The translations under genes were made by a program, and so were the position numbers. A stretch of 64,000 nucleotides of DNA from Acidobacteriota bacterium (GTDB lineage: Bacteria; Acidobacteriota; Blastocatellia; RBC074). The notes beneath the pieces were generated by a model. It was not told the DNA's origin. It was given only the letters and a program-made list of their open reading frames with translations, and made no database searches. The stretch covers positions 1 to 64,000 of the forward strand of contig JACPYM010000035.1 in NCBI GenBank assembly GCA_016196035.1, read 5' to 3'. This document shows positions 27,491-37,237 of this stretch, piece by piece. The first letter of the stretch is position 1. Each line of letters opens with the position of its first letter.

Positions 27491-28819
27491 ATGACCGCAC
27501 AAAAACACCTGAAACAACTCATCCGCGCTCGTATGCAAAAGACCGGTGAGCGTTACGCCACCGCCCGCCGCCACCTAATCGGCACAATTCAAACAGACAA
27601 TTCAGACCCAAGCACGCGCTGGCATTTTCCCGGTAATGTCCCGGCGACGACGGCTTTGCGCATCATGCTCGCGCACCATGGCGTGCGCGCACCGCATACG
27701 GGCGAACCATTTACCGAAGCGATGCTGTTCGGCTTGGCGGGCGGCATTGGCATCGGCGTCTTTGCATTTTATTACCAGCGTGAGGACCACGCTTCGTTTT
27801 TCCTGGCGGGGCGGCATCAATGGCACGACGACGCGGCCTATCTTGCCGAAGCGTTGCAACGCTTTGGCATCAAACCGGTGATTCAGGAAAGCGGCGGGGC
27901 CAAAGCCGCTGAACAGCAATTACGCGCGGCCCTGGCCCACGGCCCTTGCATCGCCTGGGTAGACATGGCCGAGTTGCCGCACCGCGCCATGCCCAGCGAA
28001 TTCAGTGGCGGCGGCTATCACGTGATCGTCGTCTATCGCGTGAACGACGAAGATGGCACAGCGTTGATTGGCGATCTGACTGACGCGCCGATCAGCATTC
28101 CGCTGGCCGATCTGGCGCGCAGCCGCGCGCGCATCAAGAAACAAAAACAGCGGCTCTTGTCGCTCGACGCCAAGCCAGCCAAACCAAATTTGAATTTGGA
28201 TTCGCTGGTGCGCGTCGGTTTGCAGCGTTGTCACGAAGTGCTGCAACACCCCACGCTGCCCGGGATGAAAAGCAACGGCAAGCTCGAAGCGCTGCGCACC
28301 TGGGCGCAGCGTTTGCACGGCGGCAAAGACAAAGAAGCGTGGGGGACAATTTTCAAACCGGGCGCGAATCTCTGGCGCGGGCTGACCTGGATTTATGATT
28401 GCATCGAAAATTACGGCACGGGCGGCGGCCTGTGCCGTCCGTTGTTTGCCGAGTTCCTGCAAGAAGCCGCGTCGGCGCTGGGCCAGCCAAAATTCGCGGC
28501 GCTGGGCGAACAGTACGCCGCACTGGGCCGTCAATGGAGCGAACTGGCTGAAGCCGCCTTGCCCGATGACGTACCGTTGATGCGCGCAGCCAAAGAGCTT
28601 TACATTCGCCGCCGCGAATTGCTGCACGATGGCGCACCCGTGGCCGATGTCCGCGCGGTATGGCAAGAACTGGGCGCCTTGGCACAGCAGGCGGGCGCAC
28701 AGTTTCCGCTGACGGACACGGATTGCGGGGCGTTGCGGGCACAACTTCAGACGCGAGTGTTGGCACTGTATGAAGGTGAAGTGGCGGCGCAAGCGGCGTT
28801 GCTCACGACGCTTGCTTGA
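27491..28819 (+). CDS. BtrH N-terminal/DUF4872-like protein
   Basis: A 442-residue protein resembling BtrH-type acyltransferase/cysteine peptidase-like proteins. Seen are TTALRIMLAHHG, TEAMLFGLAGGIGIGVFAFY, GPCIAWVDMAELPHR and GGGYHVIVVYRV (His), followed by the DUF4872-like helical C-terminus. The family usually has HC before the TTAL helix. Here the sequence is NVPATTAL, so the Cys is absent. An N-terminal KHLKQLIRARMQKTGERYA segment precedes it and is not part of the domain. AGGAGAG lies 7-8 bases before the start. Confidence 0.65.
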   Translation: MTAQKHLKQLIRARMQKTGERYATARRHLIGTIQTDNSDPSTRWHFPGNVPATTALRIMLAHHGVRAPHTGEPFTEAMLFGLAGGIGIGVFAFYYQREDHASFFLAGRHQWHDDAAYLAEALQRFGIKPVIQESGGAKAAEQQLRAALAHGPCIAWVDMAELPHRAMPSEFSGGGYHVIVVYRVNDEDGTALIGDLTDAPISIPLADLARSRARIKKQKQRLLSLDAKPAKPNLNLDSLVRVGLQRCHEVLQHPTLPGMKSNGKLEALRTWAQRLHGGKDKEAWGTIFKPGANLWRGLTWIYDCIENYGTGGGLCRPLFAEFLQEAASALGQPKFAALGEQYAALGRQWSELAEAALPDDVPLMRAAKELYIRRRELLHDGAPVADVRAVWQELGALAQQAGAQFPLTDTDCGALRAQLQTRVLALYEGEVAAQAALLTTLA

Positions 28820-28828
28820 GACTGTGCT

Positions 28829-29168
28829 TAACCTTTGGAGTGCGGCGGTACGGCGCCGCTTTTCATTTGCGGCTAACTGGCGCAAGGGATTCTGAAGCCC
28901 TCAAGAGCAAACGAAAAGTGGGGTCGAGCGATACCGCTGGCGATGCGCCAAGTTGTCCGACAAGCTGCCAGCTTGTCGTGGTCGTGGATGGCGAACATTG
29001 GGTTTAACGGCCAGGCGTCCGACAAGCTGGCAGCTTGTCGGACATTCGCCAGCGGTATCTCGAGCCACGACGTGCCAGAGTGGCCCATCTATCGGGAACT
29101 GAGCTTGTCGGACATTCGCCAGCGGTATCTCAAACCACCGCACTCCAAAGACGCGGCGCGTCGAAAAG
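28829..29168. repeat. Composite repeat region between the BtrH-like and GH35-like genes
   Basis: The outer ends CCTTTGGAGTGCGGCGGTA and ACCACCGCACTCCAAAG are inverted. Inside lies family 3 copy 2 (arms 28954-28978 and 29020-29044), extended outward by GATACCGCTGGCGA and its complement. A 30-base segment beginning AGCTTGTCGGACATTCGCCA is repeated directly at 29032-29061 and 29103-29132. Upstream frames of the GH35-like gene run into this DNA. Confidence 0.8.
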
Positions 29169-29196
29169 CACTCAAGCATCGGCTAAGATACGCGCG

Positions 29197-32100
29197 ATGC
29201 GCACAGCAAATTTCAAATCTCATCAAGCTGGTAGGGCGCGGTTTAGCGTGCGCTTTTCCTTCATTGCCTTACTTGCCATGCTTGTCCTCAACGGCAAACC
29301 GGGCGACACCCAGGTGCAACGCAACCAGCGCCAGCCGATCCAAATCGTCAACGGCTACCCCGAATTCCAATTCCACGGTCAACCCTTCTTTCCGCACAGC
29401 ACGGCGTTTTTCTACAACCGCCTGCCGCGCAGCGAATGGGCGGCGTCGCTGGTCAAGCTGAAAGAGCTGGGCATCAACACGATTGACCTGTATCTCACCT
29501 GGAGCTGGCACGAGCCGGAAGAGGGCCAACTTGATTTCGACGGGCACAGCAATCCGCGCCGCGATGTCAAAGCCTTGCTGGCGATGCTCGACGCGATGGG
29601 GTTCGCGGTGATTGCGCGGCCGGGGCCGGTGATTTTGAACGAGTGGCGCAATGGCGGCTATCCCGACTGGCTGCTCAAACGGCCTGAGTATGCGATGCAC
29701 GAGGTCGCGCGGCTCGATGGGCATTACCCGCCGCTGTCGGGCCTGAGCGCCAGCAATTCCGAAGAGGCGAGCAAGCAATGGCTGGCGAATGCAACGCACT
29801 TGAGCTACACGCGCAAATGGTTCGGCGAGGTGATGCGCGAGTTGCTGAAAGACCGGCAGGCGACGCAGGGCGGCAATGTGATTGCCATTCAGCTTGATGA
29901 TGATCAGGCGATCAATCGGGCGAATTATAACGGGCCGGTGTTCTGGCAGTACATGACGACGCTCGCCGGTTATTTGCGCGCGGCGGGCGCGACGGTGCCG
30001 CTTTACATCAATCCGACCGATATGCGCGTCTCGGCTGCCGGAGCGCCGCACAACATCGGCGCGATGGGGCAGTGGTATTTCAACTTCGGCAACGACCCGG
30101 CTTTGCGTTGGGAAGACACGGCGGTCTTGCAGCTTTACGCCGAGACACTCAAGACCCAGCCGCGCTTCCCGCCGATGCTGATCGAATATCAAGCCGGTTG
30201 GTACGGCACGGGCGATGATACATACGCCAAGACGGCGGACACGACCAACACGCTGCTCTCGTCGCGTGTGTTGTTGGGGCACGGCTTGAAGGGGCTGAAT
30301 TACTTTCCCGTGCAAGACACGCTCTATCCGGCGGGTTACGAAGTGCCGTGGGCGAATCATTACTACACCTGGGAATCGGCGCTGAATCTGGCCGGGCAGG
30401 AGCGCCCGCGCGCCGAGGCGGTGCATCGCAACGGACGTTTGATTGCGGGCTTGGGGCGCGAATTGGCGCAGATGCACAAGGTGGCCGATGTCGGATTGGT
30501 CTATCCGATCAGTTCGTTCGAGCAGGCGATGTTGACGCGCGAAGACGTGCTGCGCATTTCGCGCGCGACGCTGCAAATCCAGCAGTATTGCCAACTCAAT
30601 CAGGTCGCGGTCGAGTATCTGGATTTGGAATTCCAACCGCTGGAACACCTGCAACGGCACAAGGCGCTGTTGTTGCCGGTCTTTGATGACGCGGCGTTGG
30701 CGCGGACGGCGGCGACGGGCAGGGAAGAGATCACGGCGGCGAATGAAACGGCGGCGGCAGGAGAGACGCGAAAGGGCGGCAAGCTGCAATTGTCGCGGGC
30801 GGCGCAGCAGAAGCTGGCGGATTACGTGCGCGCGGGCGGCAAGCTGATTTGTTCGCCGCGCGCGCCGCAGGGCGAAATCATCGGACGGTTGGCGGGCAAT
30901 GCGAACGTGCTGGTGTTGCCGGAGGCGTGGTGGCGCGACGTGCCGCTGGAACCGGGCCAGGTGACGGCGTTGCGGGTGTCAGCAGGCATTGCGCAGTTCG
31001 CCGGACAGTTTGCGGATTTGCTGTGGCGCGCGGGGGGGACGCCAATCGGGCCAAGCGTGGTGAATGCCGCCACGCCGTTGGCTACGGCGACGGTGCTGAC
31101 GCTGGGTGAGGGCGCGCCGCGCGGCTTGCTCTGCCTGACCAATTTCGACGAGCACGAGGCGGCGCGGCTGACGTTGCGCGAGTTCGGTGCCCGTGTTTGG
31201 CTGCGCCCGCGCGAGGCGCTGCTGTTGCCGTATCACTTGCCGTTGTTCAACCGCGAGGAAGAGCCTGCCCGTAGCGCGGCGCGCGAAGAGATCGTCTGGG
31301 CGACGGGTGAATTGGTCAGCCGGGAATTTGCTAACGGGCGGCTGGCGCTGCGGTTTTATGCGCCGGATGAAATGGCGGTTGCGCTCAAGCTGGCGTACAA
31401 ACCGGCGGGCGCGGTCACGGTGGACGGCGCGCCCGCGCAAGCGGACTTTGATGAACAGCGCGGCCAATTGCGGATTGCGCTCGCCACGCCGAAAGCCGGC
31501 GGCGCACCTGAACGCGAGGTGTTGATCGAATACGAACGGCCCGTCACTGAATTGAATGTCAAGACCACCAGGCTGCTGGTTGGGCAGGACAATCAAATCA
31601 GCGTTGAGATCAACAATCGCTCCGGCGCTCTATTGCGCGGCACGCTGACGCTGCTTGTGCAAAATGGTTTGAAACAACAGCGTCTGACGCAAACCGAAGT
31701 CACCGCGCCGCCGGGGCAACACACGTTGAGTTTTAGTTTGCCGGTCGGCGCGGCGGCGGTCGCGGGCGATTGGTATGACTTGCGAGCGCTGTTCGTGGAC
31801 AACGGACACTCGTATTTCTCGCCCACCCAACGCGCTGAAATCTCGCGCCGTTTCAGTTGGGAAATCCTGCCGCCTGTGACTTGGCCGTTGCGCGCCGATA
31901 CGGCACAGCGCATTACGCCGCCGTTGTTCTATCCTACTGACGACAACGCGACCGAAGCGAAATTGAAATTGCAAATGACCAATCACAGCCCGCAACCGTT
32001 GACGCTCAATCGTTCGGCCTTGGGCGTGGCTTCCGAGCCGCTCAAGCTGAAGCCGGATGAAGTGGTTGTGGCCGATTACACCTACAGCTTTGCGCCCGGT

Positions 32101-32973
32101 GCGCCGCAGGTGCTCAATCCGTTTGAGATCGCCATCAGTGACGGCGCGACGACCGAGGTAGCCAAGGCGGCTTTCGTCGCATTGAAAAAAGGCGCGGCGG
32201 TGGCGTTTGCCTACGACGTGGATCAGGACGGCTTTGACGATTACGTGCTGGAAAACGAACACCTGCGCTTGATCGTTTCGCCGAATGCGGGCGCGCGGGC
32301 GTTTGCCTTGATAGACAAACACAGCGGCGTGAATGCCTTTACCAGCGTGGGCGGCTTGCGCGATAAATTCGTAGAGCTTGATCCGACCGACCCGACGCGC
32401 AATGCGCGCCGCAAGCGTGGGATGTATGGCACCTTCAATCGTCCTTACGCTGCTGAAATCTTATCAGCGCAAGGCGCGCGGGCGGCGTTGCGGCTAAGTT
32501 ATTACGCGGCGGATGCCTACCCGGATGGCGCGCGCATTGAGCGGTTCATCGTGCTGGCAGGTGGGGCGGACTATTTCACGGTGGATTATCTGGTGACGCC
32601 CAAAACGCCCGATGGTGTGCAGGCCTTTTGGTCCTCGAATTCGCTGGCGATTGGCGATCCGGTCTTGCAAACGAAACGCTGGGTTGTGGTCACCGGTGCA
32701 TTCGCTTTTACGGCGGCGCAAACCAAGACGCTGGACGTAAACAGCGGCTGGGTGGCGGCGCCCGTGAATCCGACTGCAACCTTGGCAGTGTTGTGGCGTT
32801 CAAGCGAAGTTCAGACGGCGGAGGTTGAGATGAAAGACTTTTCGTCTTTCATCAATTTGAAATTCAAACCGTTCGTGACCCGCGAGCCGCAGGCTTATCG
32901 CGTGGCCTTTGCGCTGGGTGCGTGGACGCCAGCGCGCTTACTGGCGGAGCGGGCGCGGATTTTGGGGCGGTAG
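29197..32973 (+). CDS. Exported GH35-like beta-galactosidase family protein
   Basis: A 1258-residue protein. A hydrophobic N-terminus (RFSFIALLAMLVLNG) is followed by a GH35-type TIM barrel: HSTAFFYNRLPRSEWAASL, YLTWSWHEPEEG, VIARPGPVILNEWRNGG, VIAIQLDDDQAIN (about 226-238) and LIEYQAGWYG (nucleophile Glu near 329). The usual acid/base motif IENEYG reads LDDDQA here. About 700 residues of beta-rich C-terminal domains follow. GH35 enzymes release terminal beta-galactose. The ATG at 29197 lacks a strong Shine-Dalgarno and was chosen because earlier sequence is repeat-derived. Confidence 0.75.
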   Translation: MRTANFKSHQAGRARFSVRFSFIALLAMLVLNGKPGDTQVQRNQRQPIQIVNGYPEFQFHGQPFFPHSTAFFYNRLPRSEWAASLVKLKELGINTIDLYLTWSWHEPEEGQLDFDGHSNPRRDVKALLAMLDAMGFAVIARPGPVILNEWRNGGYPDWLLKRPEYAMHEVARLDGHYPPLSGLSASNSEEASKQWLANATHLSYTRKWFGEVMRELLKDRQATQGGNVIAIQLDDDQAINRANYNGPVFWQYMTTLAGYLRAAGATVPLYINPTDMRVSAAGAPHNIGAMGQWYFNFGNDPALRWEDTAVLQLYAETLKTQPRFPPMLIEYQAGWYGTGDDTYAKTADTTNTLLSSRVLLGHGLKGLNYFPVQDTLYPAGYEVPWANHYYTWESALNLAGQERPRAEAVHRNGRLIAGLGRELAQMHKVADVGLVYPISSFEQAMLTREDVLRISRATLQIQQYCQLNQVAVEYLDLEFQPLEHLQRHKALLLPVFDDAALARTAATGREEITAANETAAAGETRKGGKLQLSRAAQQKLADYVRAGGKLICSPRAPQGEIIGRLAGNANVLVLPEAWWRDVPLEPGQVTALRVSAGIAQFAGQFADLLWRAGGTPIGPSVVNAATPLATATVLTLGEGAPRGLLCLTNFDEHEAARLTLREFGARVWLRPREALLLPYHLPLFNREEEPARSAAREEIVWATGELVSREFANGRLALRFYAPDEMAVALKLAYKPAGAVTVDGAPAQADFDEQRGQLRIALATPKAGGAPEREVLIEYERPVTELNVKTTRLLVGQDNQISVEINNRSGALLRGTLTLLVQNGLKQQRLTQTEVTAPPGQHTLSFSLPVGAAAVAGDWYDLRALFVDNGHSYFSPTQRAEISRRFSWEILPPVTWPLRADTAQRITPPLFYPTDDNATEAKLKLQMTNHSPQPLTLNRSALGVASEPLKLKPDEVVVADYTYSFAPGAPQVLNPFEIAISDGATTEVAKAAFVALKKGAAVAFAYDVDQDGFDDYVLENEHLRLIVSPNAGARAFALIDKHSGVNAFTSVGGLRDKFVELDPTDPTRNARRKRGMYGTFNRPYAAEILSAQGARAALRLSYYAADAYPDGARIERFIVLAGGADYFTVDYLVTPKTPDGVQAFWSSNSLAIGDPVLQTKRWVVVTGAFAFTAAQTKTLDVNSGWVAAPVNPTATLAVLWRSSEVQTAEVEMKDFSSFINLKFKPFVTREPQAYRVAFALGAWTPARLLAERARILGR

Positions 32974-33107
32974 AAAATCGCCGCCGCTTCGTGTAGCCTA
33001 ACGGTGGAAAAAGTCGGCAGTTACCCCTGGCCGATCAAATAAGAGACTCGCACATTTGATCCCCTGACGTGAGCGAGCGACGCAAGAGAAGAAACGGGAG
33101 TTACGCA

Positions 33108-35642
33108 GTGAACGCATTACATCATCGTTATTCTGCCAGCCTTTGCCTGGCCTTATTTCTGGCTGCGCTTTCTTTTGCCACCACGCCGCGCGCCATCTTT
33201 GCTCAACAACAAAGAACCACCCGGCAAATTCATGTCACCGTTGTGGATGACGCGGGCGCGGCAGTGCCTGAAGCGACCGTGCAATTCAAACGCAAGGGCG
33301 AAGTCGTCGGCGTCGTCGCCACCGATGCCAAGGGCGAAGTCGTCGCCAATAATTTCCCGCCGGGCAGTTATGAGGTCATCGTCACCAAAGACGGTTTTGA
33401 AGCCAAAAGCTACAAGGACATTTTGTTGACCGAGGAGATGTCGCCCGCCATCAAGTTCGAATTGAAGGTGAAGGGCCTCTCGGACAAGGTCGAAATCAGC
33501 GCCAGCGCCGCGCCGACGGCGTTGCCCGAACAGTCCGCCACGACAGCGGCGGCGGAAGTCAGCGCGGAGCAGGTGCGCTATTTGCCGAACAAGCCGACCC
33601 AGGTGAGCGATGCCTTGCCGCTGATTCCGGGCGTGTTTCGCACCTTTCAAGGCGAGATCAAGATTTCGGGCAGCGGCGAAAATCGCAGCGCCTTTATCGT
33701 CAACGCGCACGATGTCACTGACCCAGCGACAGGGCAGTTCGGCATGACCGTGCCGGTGGATAGCGTGCGCACGATCAGCGTTTACAAGACACCGTACCTG
33801 GCGCAATACGGGCGCTACACCGCCGGGGTCGTTTCGGTCGAAACCAAACGCGGCGGCGACAAATGGAATTTTGAGTTGAATGACCCGCTCCCGGAGTTCC
33901 GCATTCTCGACGGCGGTTTGCGGGGTCTGCGCGAAGCCACACCGCGCATCGTTTTCAACGGGCCGCTGATCAAGAACAAGCTTTATCTTTCGGAAGGCAC
34001 CGAATATGCGATCCGCAAGCGCCCCGTGCAAACGCTGGAATATCCGAACAAAGAAACGAAGTCGGAATACATCAATTCGTTCACGCAACTCGATTACATC
34101 GTCAATGATCTGCACCAAATCACGGGTACCTTCCATTTCGCGCCGCGCAAAGACCAATACGTCAATCTGGACTTTTTCAACCGCCGCCCGGTCACACCGA
34201 ACTGGAAAGGCCGCGATTTCACCGGCACCTTGATTGACCGCTACACCCTCGGCACCAGCCTGCTGGAAAGCGGATTGTCGGCCAAGAGCTTCACGATTGA
34301 TGTGTGGGGCCAGGGGCGCGCCGAGATGAACATCTCGCCGGTGGGCAACACGGGCAACTATTTCAGCGAACAGAACCGCGCCGCCTCGCGGGTGGAATGG
34401 ACGGAAACGCTGGCGCTCTCGCCGATCAATGCGTTGGGCGCGCACAATCTGAAATTCGGCACGGTGCTGGCGCGCACGACCAATGACGGCCAGTTTTTGG
34501 CGCGCCCGGTCAACATCACGGATGCGCAAAACCGCCTCTTGCGCCGCCTCGAATTCACGGGCGGGCAGCCCTTTGATTTAAGCGACACCGAAGTCGCCGG
34601 CTTTGGGCAGGATCACTGGAACCTGACGCCGAAGCTCTCACTCGACGCAGGACTGCGGTTTGAGCGGCAGGGCATTTCGGGCGTTTACCGCTTTGCGCCG
34701 CGTGTGGGATTGGCCTGGACGCCGTTTGCCGATCAGAAGACGGTGGTGCGCACTGGGTACGGCATCTTTTTCGACCGCGTGCCGTTGAGCGTTTACGCCT
34801 TTGGCCAATTCCCTGAGCAGCTTCAGTCGAATTACGATTTGAATGGTAACCTGATTGGCGTGCCGGTGCGTTTTGCCAATCTGATCGGGGTTTCGGGACA
34901 AACGGGGACGACCTTTATCGGCGGCAGCGAGCGCGCGGGCAACTTCGCGCCTTCGAGCGAAACCTGGAGCGTGGAGATCGAACACGCGCTTTCCGCCAAC
35001 CTGAAGCTGCGCGCCAATTACCAGCACAGCGATTCGGATGGCATCGTGACGATAGCCCCCCGCACGACGCCGGGGCAAGAGGCGCTGCTGCTCAACGGCA
35101 ACGGCACTTCGCGCTATCGCCAATTGGAGCTGACCGCGCGCGTCACCTTGCGCGAAGGGCGGCATCAGTTTTTCCTGTCTTATGTCAACAGCCGGGCGCG
35201 CGGCGATGTGAACGAGTTCAACAGCTACATCGGCAATTACCCGTTCCCGGTGGTGCGGCAAAACCAATACGCGCGGCTGAACGCCGATTTGCCGCATCGG
35301 TTTTTGGCGTGGGGCACGCTGAATCTGCCGCGGAAGATTCGCTTTTCGCCCACTGTCGAATATCGCAGCGGCTTGCCATTTTCGACCACTGATGCGCGGC
35401 AGGATTTCATCGGGCAAATCAATGCGCTGCGCTTCCCGCGCTTTCTTTCCATTGATGCGCGCGTGACCAAAGACTTTCAGTTGTCGCCGAAATATGGGCT
35501 GCGTGTGTCGGTGCGCGGGTTTAATTTGACGAACCATTTCAATGCGCTGGATGTGCATCGCAATCTGGGTGATCCGCTGTATGGCGCTTTCTTTGGCAAT
35601 TATCAGCGGCGGTTCATGCTGGATTTTGATGTGTTGTTCTAA
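33108..35642 (+). CDS. TonB-dependent receptor with carboxypeptidase-regulatory-like domain
   Basis: An 844-residue outer-membrane transporter. A signal peptide (LCLALFLAALSFATTPRAIFA) is followed by a CarboxypepD_reg-like beta domain (RQIHVTVVDDAGAAVPEATV, about 40-120), a plug (VSDALPLIPGVFRTFQGEI, with NAHDVTDPATGQFG) and a beta barrel ending in DFDVLF, an aromatic C-terminus. This architecture is typical of Acidobacteriota Oar-like/SusC-like receptors for glycans. The GTG at 33108 is chosen over 33069 because GGGAG lies seven bases upstream and it directly precedes the signal peptide. It follows the GH35-like gene, suggesting glycan uptake. Confidence 0.85.
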   Translation: MNALHHRYSASLCLALFLAALSFATTPRAIFAQQQRTTRQIHVTVVDDAGAAVPEATVQFKRKGEVVGVVATDAKGEVVANNFPPGSYEVIVTKDGFEAKSYKDILLTEEMSPAIKFELKVKGLSDKVEISASAAPTALPEQSATTAAAEVSAEQVRYLPNKPTQVSDALPLIPGVFRTFQGEIKISGSGENRSAFIVNAHDVTDPATGQFGMTVPVDSVRTISVYKTPYLAQYGRYTAGVVSVETKRGGDKWNFELNDPLPEFRILDGGLRGLREATPRIVFNGPLIKNKLYLSEGTEYAIRKRPVQTLEYPNKETKSEYINSFTQLDYIVNDLHQITGTFHFAPRKDQYVNLDFFNRRPVTPNWKGRDFTGTLIDRYTLGTSLLESGLSAKSFTIDVWGQGRAEMNISPVGNTGNYFSEQNRAASRVEWTETLALSPINALGAHNLKFGTVLARTTNDGQFLARPVNITDAQNRLLRRLEFTGGQPFDLSDTEVAGFGQDHWNLTPKLSLDAGLRFERQGISGVYRFAPRVGLAWTPFADQKTVVRTGYGIFFDRVPLSVYAFGQFPEQLQSNYDLNGNLIGVPVRFANLIGVSGQTGTTFIGGSERAGNFAPSSETWSVEIEHALSANLKLRANYQHSDSDGIVTIAPRTTPGQEALLLNGNGTSRYRQLELTARVTLREGRHQFFLSYVNSRARGDVNEFNSYIGNYPFPVVRQNQYARLNADLPHRFLAWGTLNLPRKIRFSPTVEYRSGLPFSTTDARQDFIGQINALRFPRFLSIDARVTKDFQLSPKYGLRVSVRGFNLTNHFNALDVHRNLGDPLYGAFFGNYQRRFMLDFDVLF

Positions 35643-35969
35643 TGTCGGGACGGGTGTTGGGCTGCCTTTCATTAACATACTCTGTGCGCCAGAGATGGGT
35701 GGCAACGTTGATTGAAAGCCTGGGGGTGATGAAGTATGATGCGCCGCGTTTGCAGAACTGGATTCCCAGCCGCAACGTGCGCGGCGACCATTTGAAACGC
35801 AAGCGCGCACGACATCCCACGCAACAAACGACGATTCAAAACGGGCAGTACAAGCGGTTCAGGCAAAAAGTAGTCGCAGCGGTGCAGACGCTTGATCTTC
35901 GAGAGGGCGAAAGCGTGCAAGCTGAGTTCGATCCCCCGGATCAGCACAGCGTTGAGGAGACGAAGCAAG
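35643..35969. other. Intergenic region, no gene found
   Basis: About 330 bases between the TonB receptor and the Clp-type ATPase. No supported ORF, RNA or repeat. GAGGAG at 35954-35959 serves the ATG at 35970. Confidence 0.5.
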
Positions 35970-37157
35970 ATGAGCAATCAAACAGGTCAAAAAACGGCAT
36001 TGAGTCCACACTATCTGAACCCCGATCTGAAAAGCCCACTGGCGCAGGAATTCGAGGACAAGCTCACGGCGCTGATCGTCGGGCAGGATCGCGCCGTGCG
36101 CCGCTTGACTGGCTTATATCAAATCTATTTGGCGGGCCTCTCGCATCCGGGCCGCCCCATCGGCACGATGATCTTTCTAGGGCCGACCGGCTCAGGCAAG
36201 ACGCGCGTCGTCGAAGCCGCCGCGCAGGTGCTCTTTGGCGATCCCATGCTGGTTACCAAGATTGATTGCGCCGAGTTTCAGCACTCGCATGAGATCGCCA
36301 AACTGATCGGCTCGCCGCCGGGCTATCTGGGGCACCGCGAAACTTCGCCGATGCTGACGCAGGAAAATCTGGATCGTTCGCACAACGAGACGCACAAGCT
36401 TTCGCTGCTGCTGTTTGACGAGATCGAAAAGGCCAGCGATGCGCTCTGGCAATTGCTGCTCGGCATTCTGGACAAAGCGACGCTGACGCTGGGCGACAAC
36501 CGGCGGGTGGATTTTTCGCGCACGATCGTGGTGCTGACGTCCAATCTGGGCGCGCGCGAGATGAGCGAATTGATTTCGGGTGGCATCGGCTTCGCGCCGA
36601 AATCCGGCGTGATTGACGCCGAGGTGGATCAGAAGATTTACCGTACCGCGCTCGAAGCCGCGCGCCGTAAATTCTCGCCGGAATTCATGAACCGCATTGA
36701 CCGCGTGGTGGTATTCCGCAGTCTGCGCGATGAACATTTGCGGCAGATTCTGGAAATCGAACTCAGGGCCGTGCAGCATCGCGTGATTGAGGGCACCGGC
36801 ACGAAATTCATCTTCCGCTGTTCTGACGCCGCCAAACAGTTCCTGCTCGACGAAGGCATTGATTTCAAATACGGCGCGCGCCATCTGAAACGCGCCATCG
36901 AACGCTTCCTGGTCTATCCGTTGTCGAATCTGATTGCGACCGATCAGGTGGCCTATGGTGATTTGCTGTCGGTGGATTTCTCGCCCGAAGTCGGCAAACT
37001 GGTTTTTGCCAAAGAACACGGCGGCGCGTTGGTGATGACCGAAGGCGGCGAGCGCGTTTTGTCTGAACAGGCGGTCGCCAATCACAGCACCAGTTCGTTT
37101 GCGTTGGCCATGCCCGAAGCGGCCCCTGCGCGTGCGCGCGTCAAAGAGGAAGATTGA
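35970..37157 (+). CDS. Single-domain Clp-type AAA+ ATPase
   Basis: A 395-residue AAA+ protein resembling the second ATPase domain of ClpA/ClpB. Walker A is GPTGSGKT (70-77), the [11 protein letters not shown] and LLFDEIEKA (Walker B, about 147-155) motifs follow, then [25 protein letters not shown] (Arg finger region) and a C-terminal D2-small domain with [13 protein letters not shown]. The N-terminal and first AAA domains of ClpA/B are absent, so it is not a usual protease or disaggregase subunit. It may act as a standalone remodelling ATPase. A hairpin terminator follows. Confidence 0.8.
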   Translation: MSNQTGQKTALSPHYLNPDLKSPLAQEFEDKLTALIVGQDRAVRRLTGLYQIYLAGLSHPGRPIGTMIFLGPTGSGKTRVVEAAAQVLFGDPMLVTKIDCAEFQHSHEIAKLIGSPPGYLGHRETSPMLTQENLDRSHNETHKLSLLLFDEIEKASDALWQLLLGILDKATLTLGDNRRVDFSRTIVVLTSNLGAREMSELISGGIGFAPKSGVIDAEVDQKIYRTALEAARRKFSPEFMNRIDRVVVFRSLRDEHLRQILEIELRAVQHRVIEGTGTKFIFRCSDAAKQFLLDEGIDFKYGARHLKRAIERFLVYPLSNLIATDQVAYGDLLSVDFSPEVGKLVFAKEHGGALVMTEGGERVLSEQAVANHSTSSFALAMPEAAPARARVKEED

Positions 37158-37182
37158 GGACGCTTTTGACCGACAGGAACCA

Positions 37183-37219
37183 AAGGGGCAAAGACCCAGC
37201 CAGTCTTTGCCCCTTTCTT
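37183..37219 (+). terminator. Rho-independent terminator
   Basis: A perfect 13-bp stem (AAGGGGCAAAGAC and complement, 37183-37195/37203-37215) with a 7-base loop, followed by TCTT. It lies downstream of the Clp-type gene and before the Shine-Dalgarno of the next gene. Confidence 0.75.
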
Positions 37220-37237
37220 GCTTATGAGGAGGAGAGG

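Noticed and set aside
29269-30789. 506-codon minus-strand ORF opposite the GH35-like gene
   Set aside because: Arg/Gln-rich composition, no recognisable fold, and complete overlap with conserved GH35-like motifs on the plus strand.
33153-34529. 458-codon minus-strand ORF opposite the TonB receptor
   Set aside because: Antisense shadow, compositionally biased and without conserved motifs.
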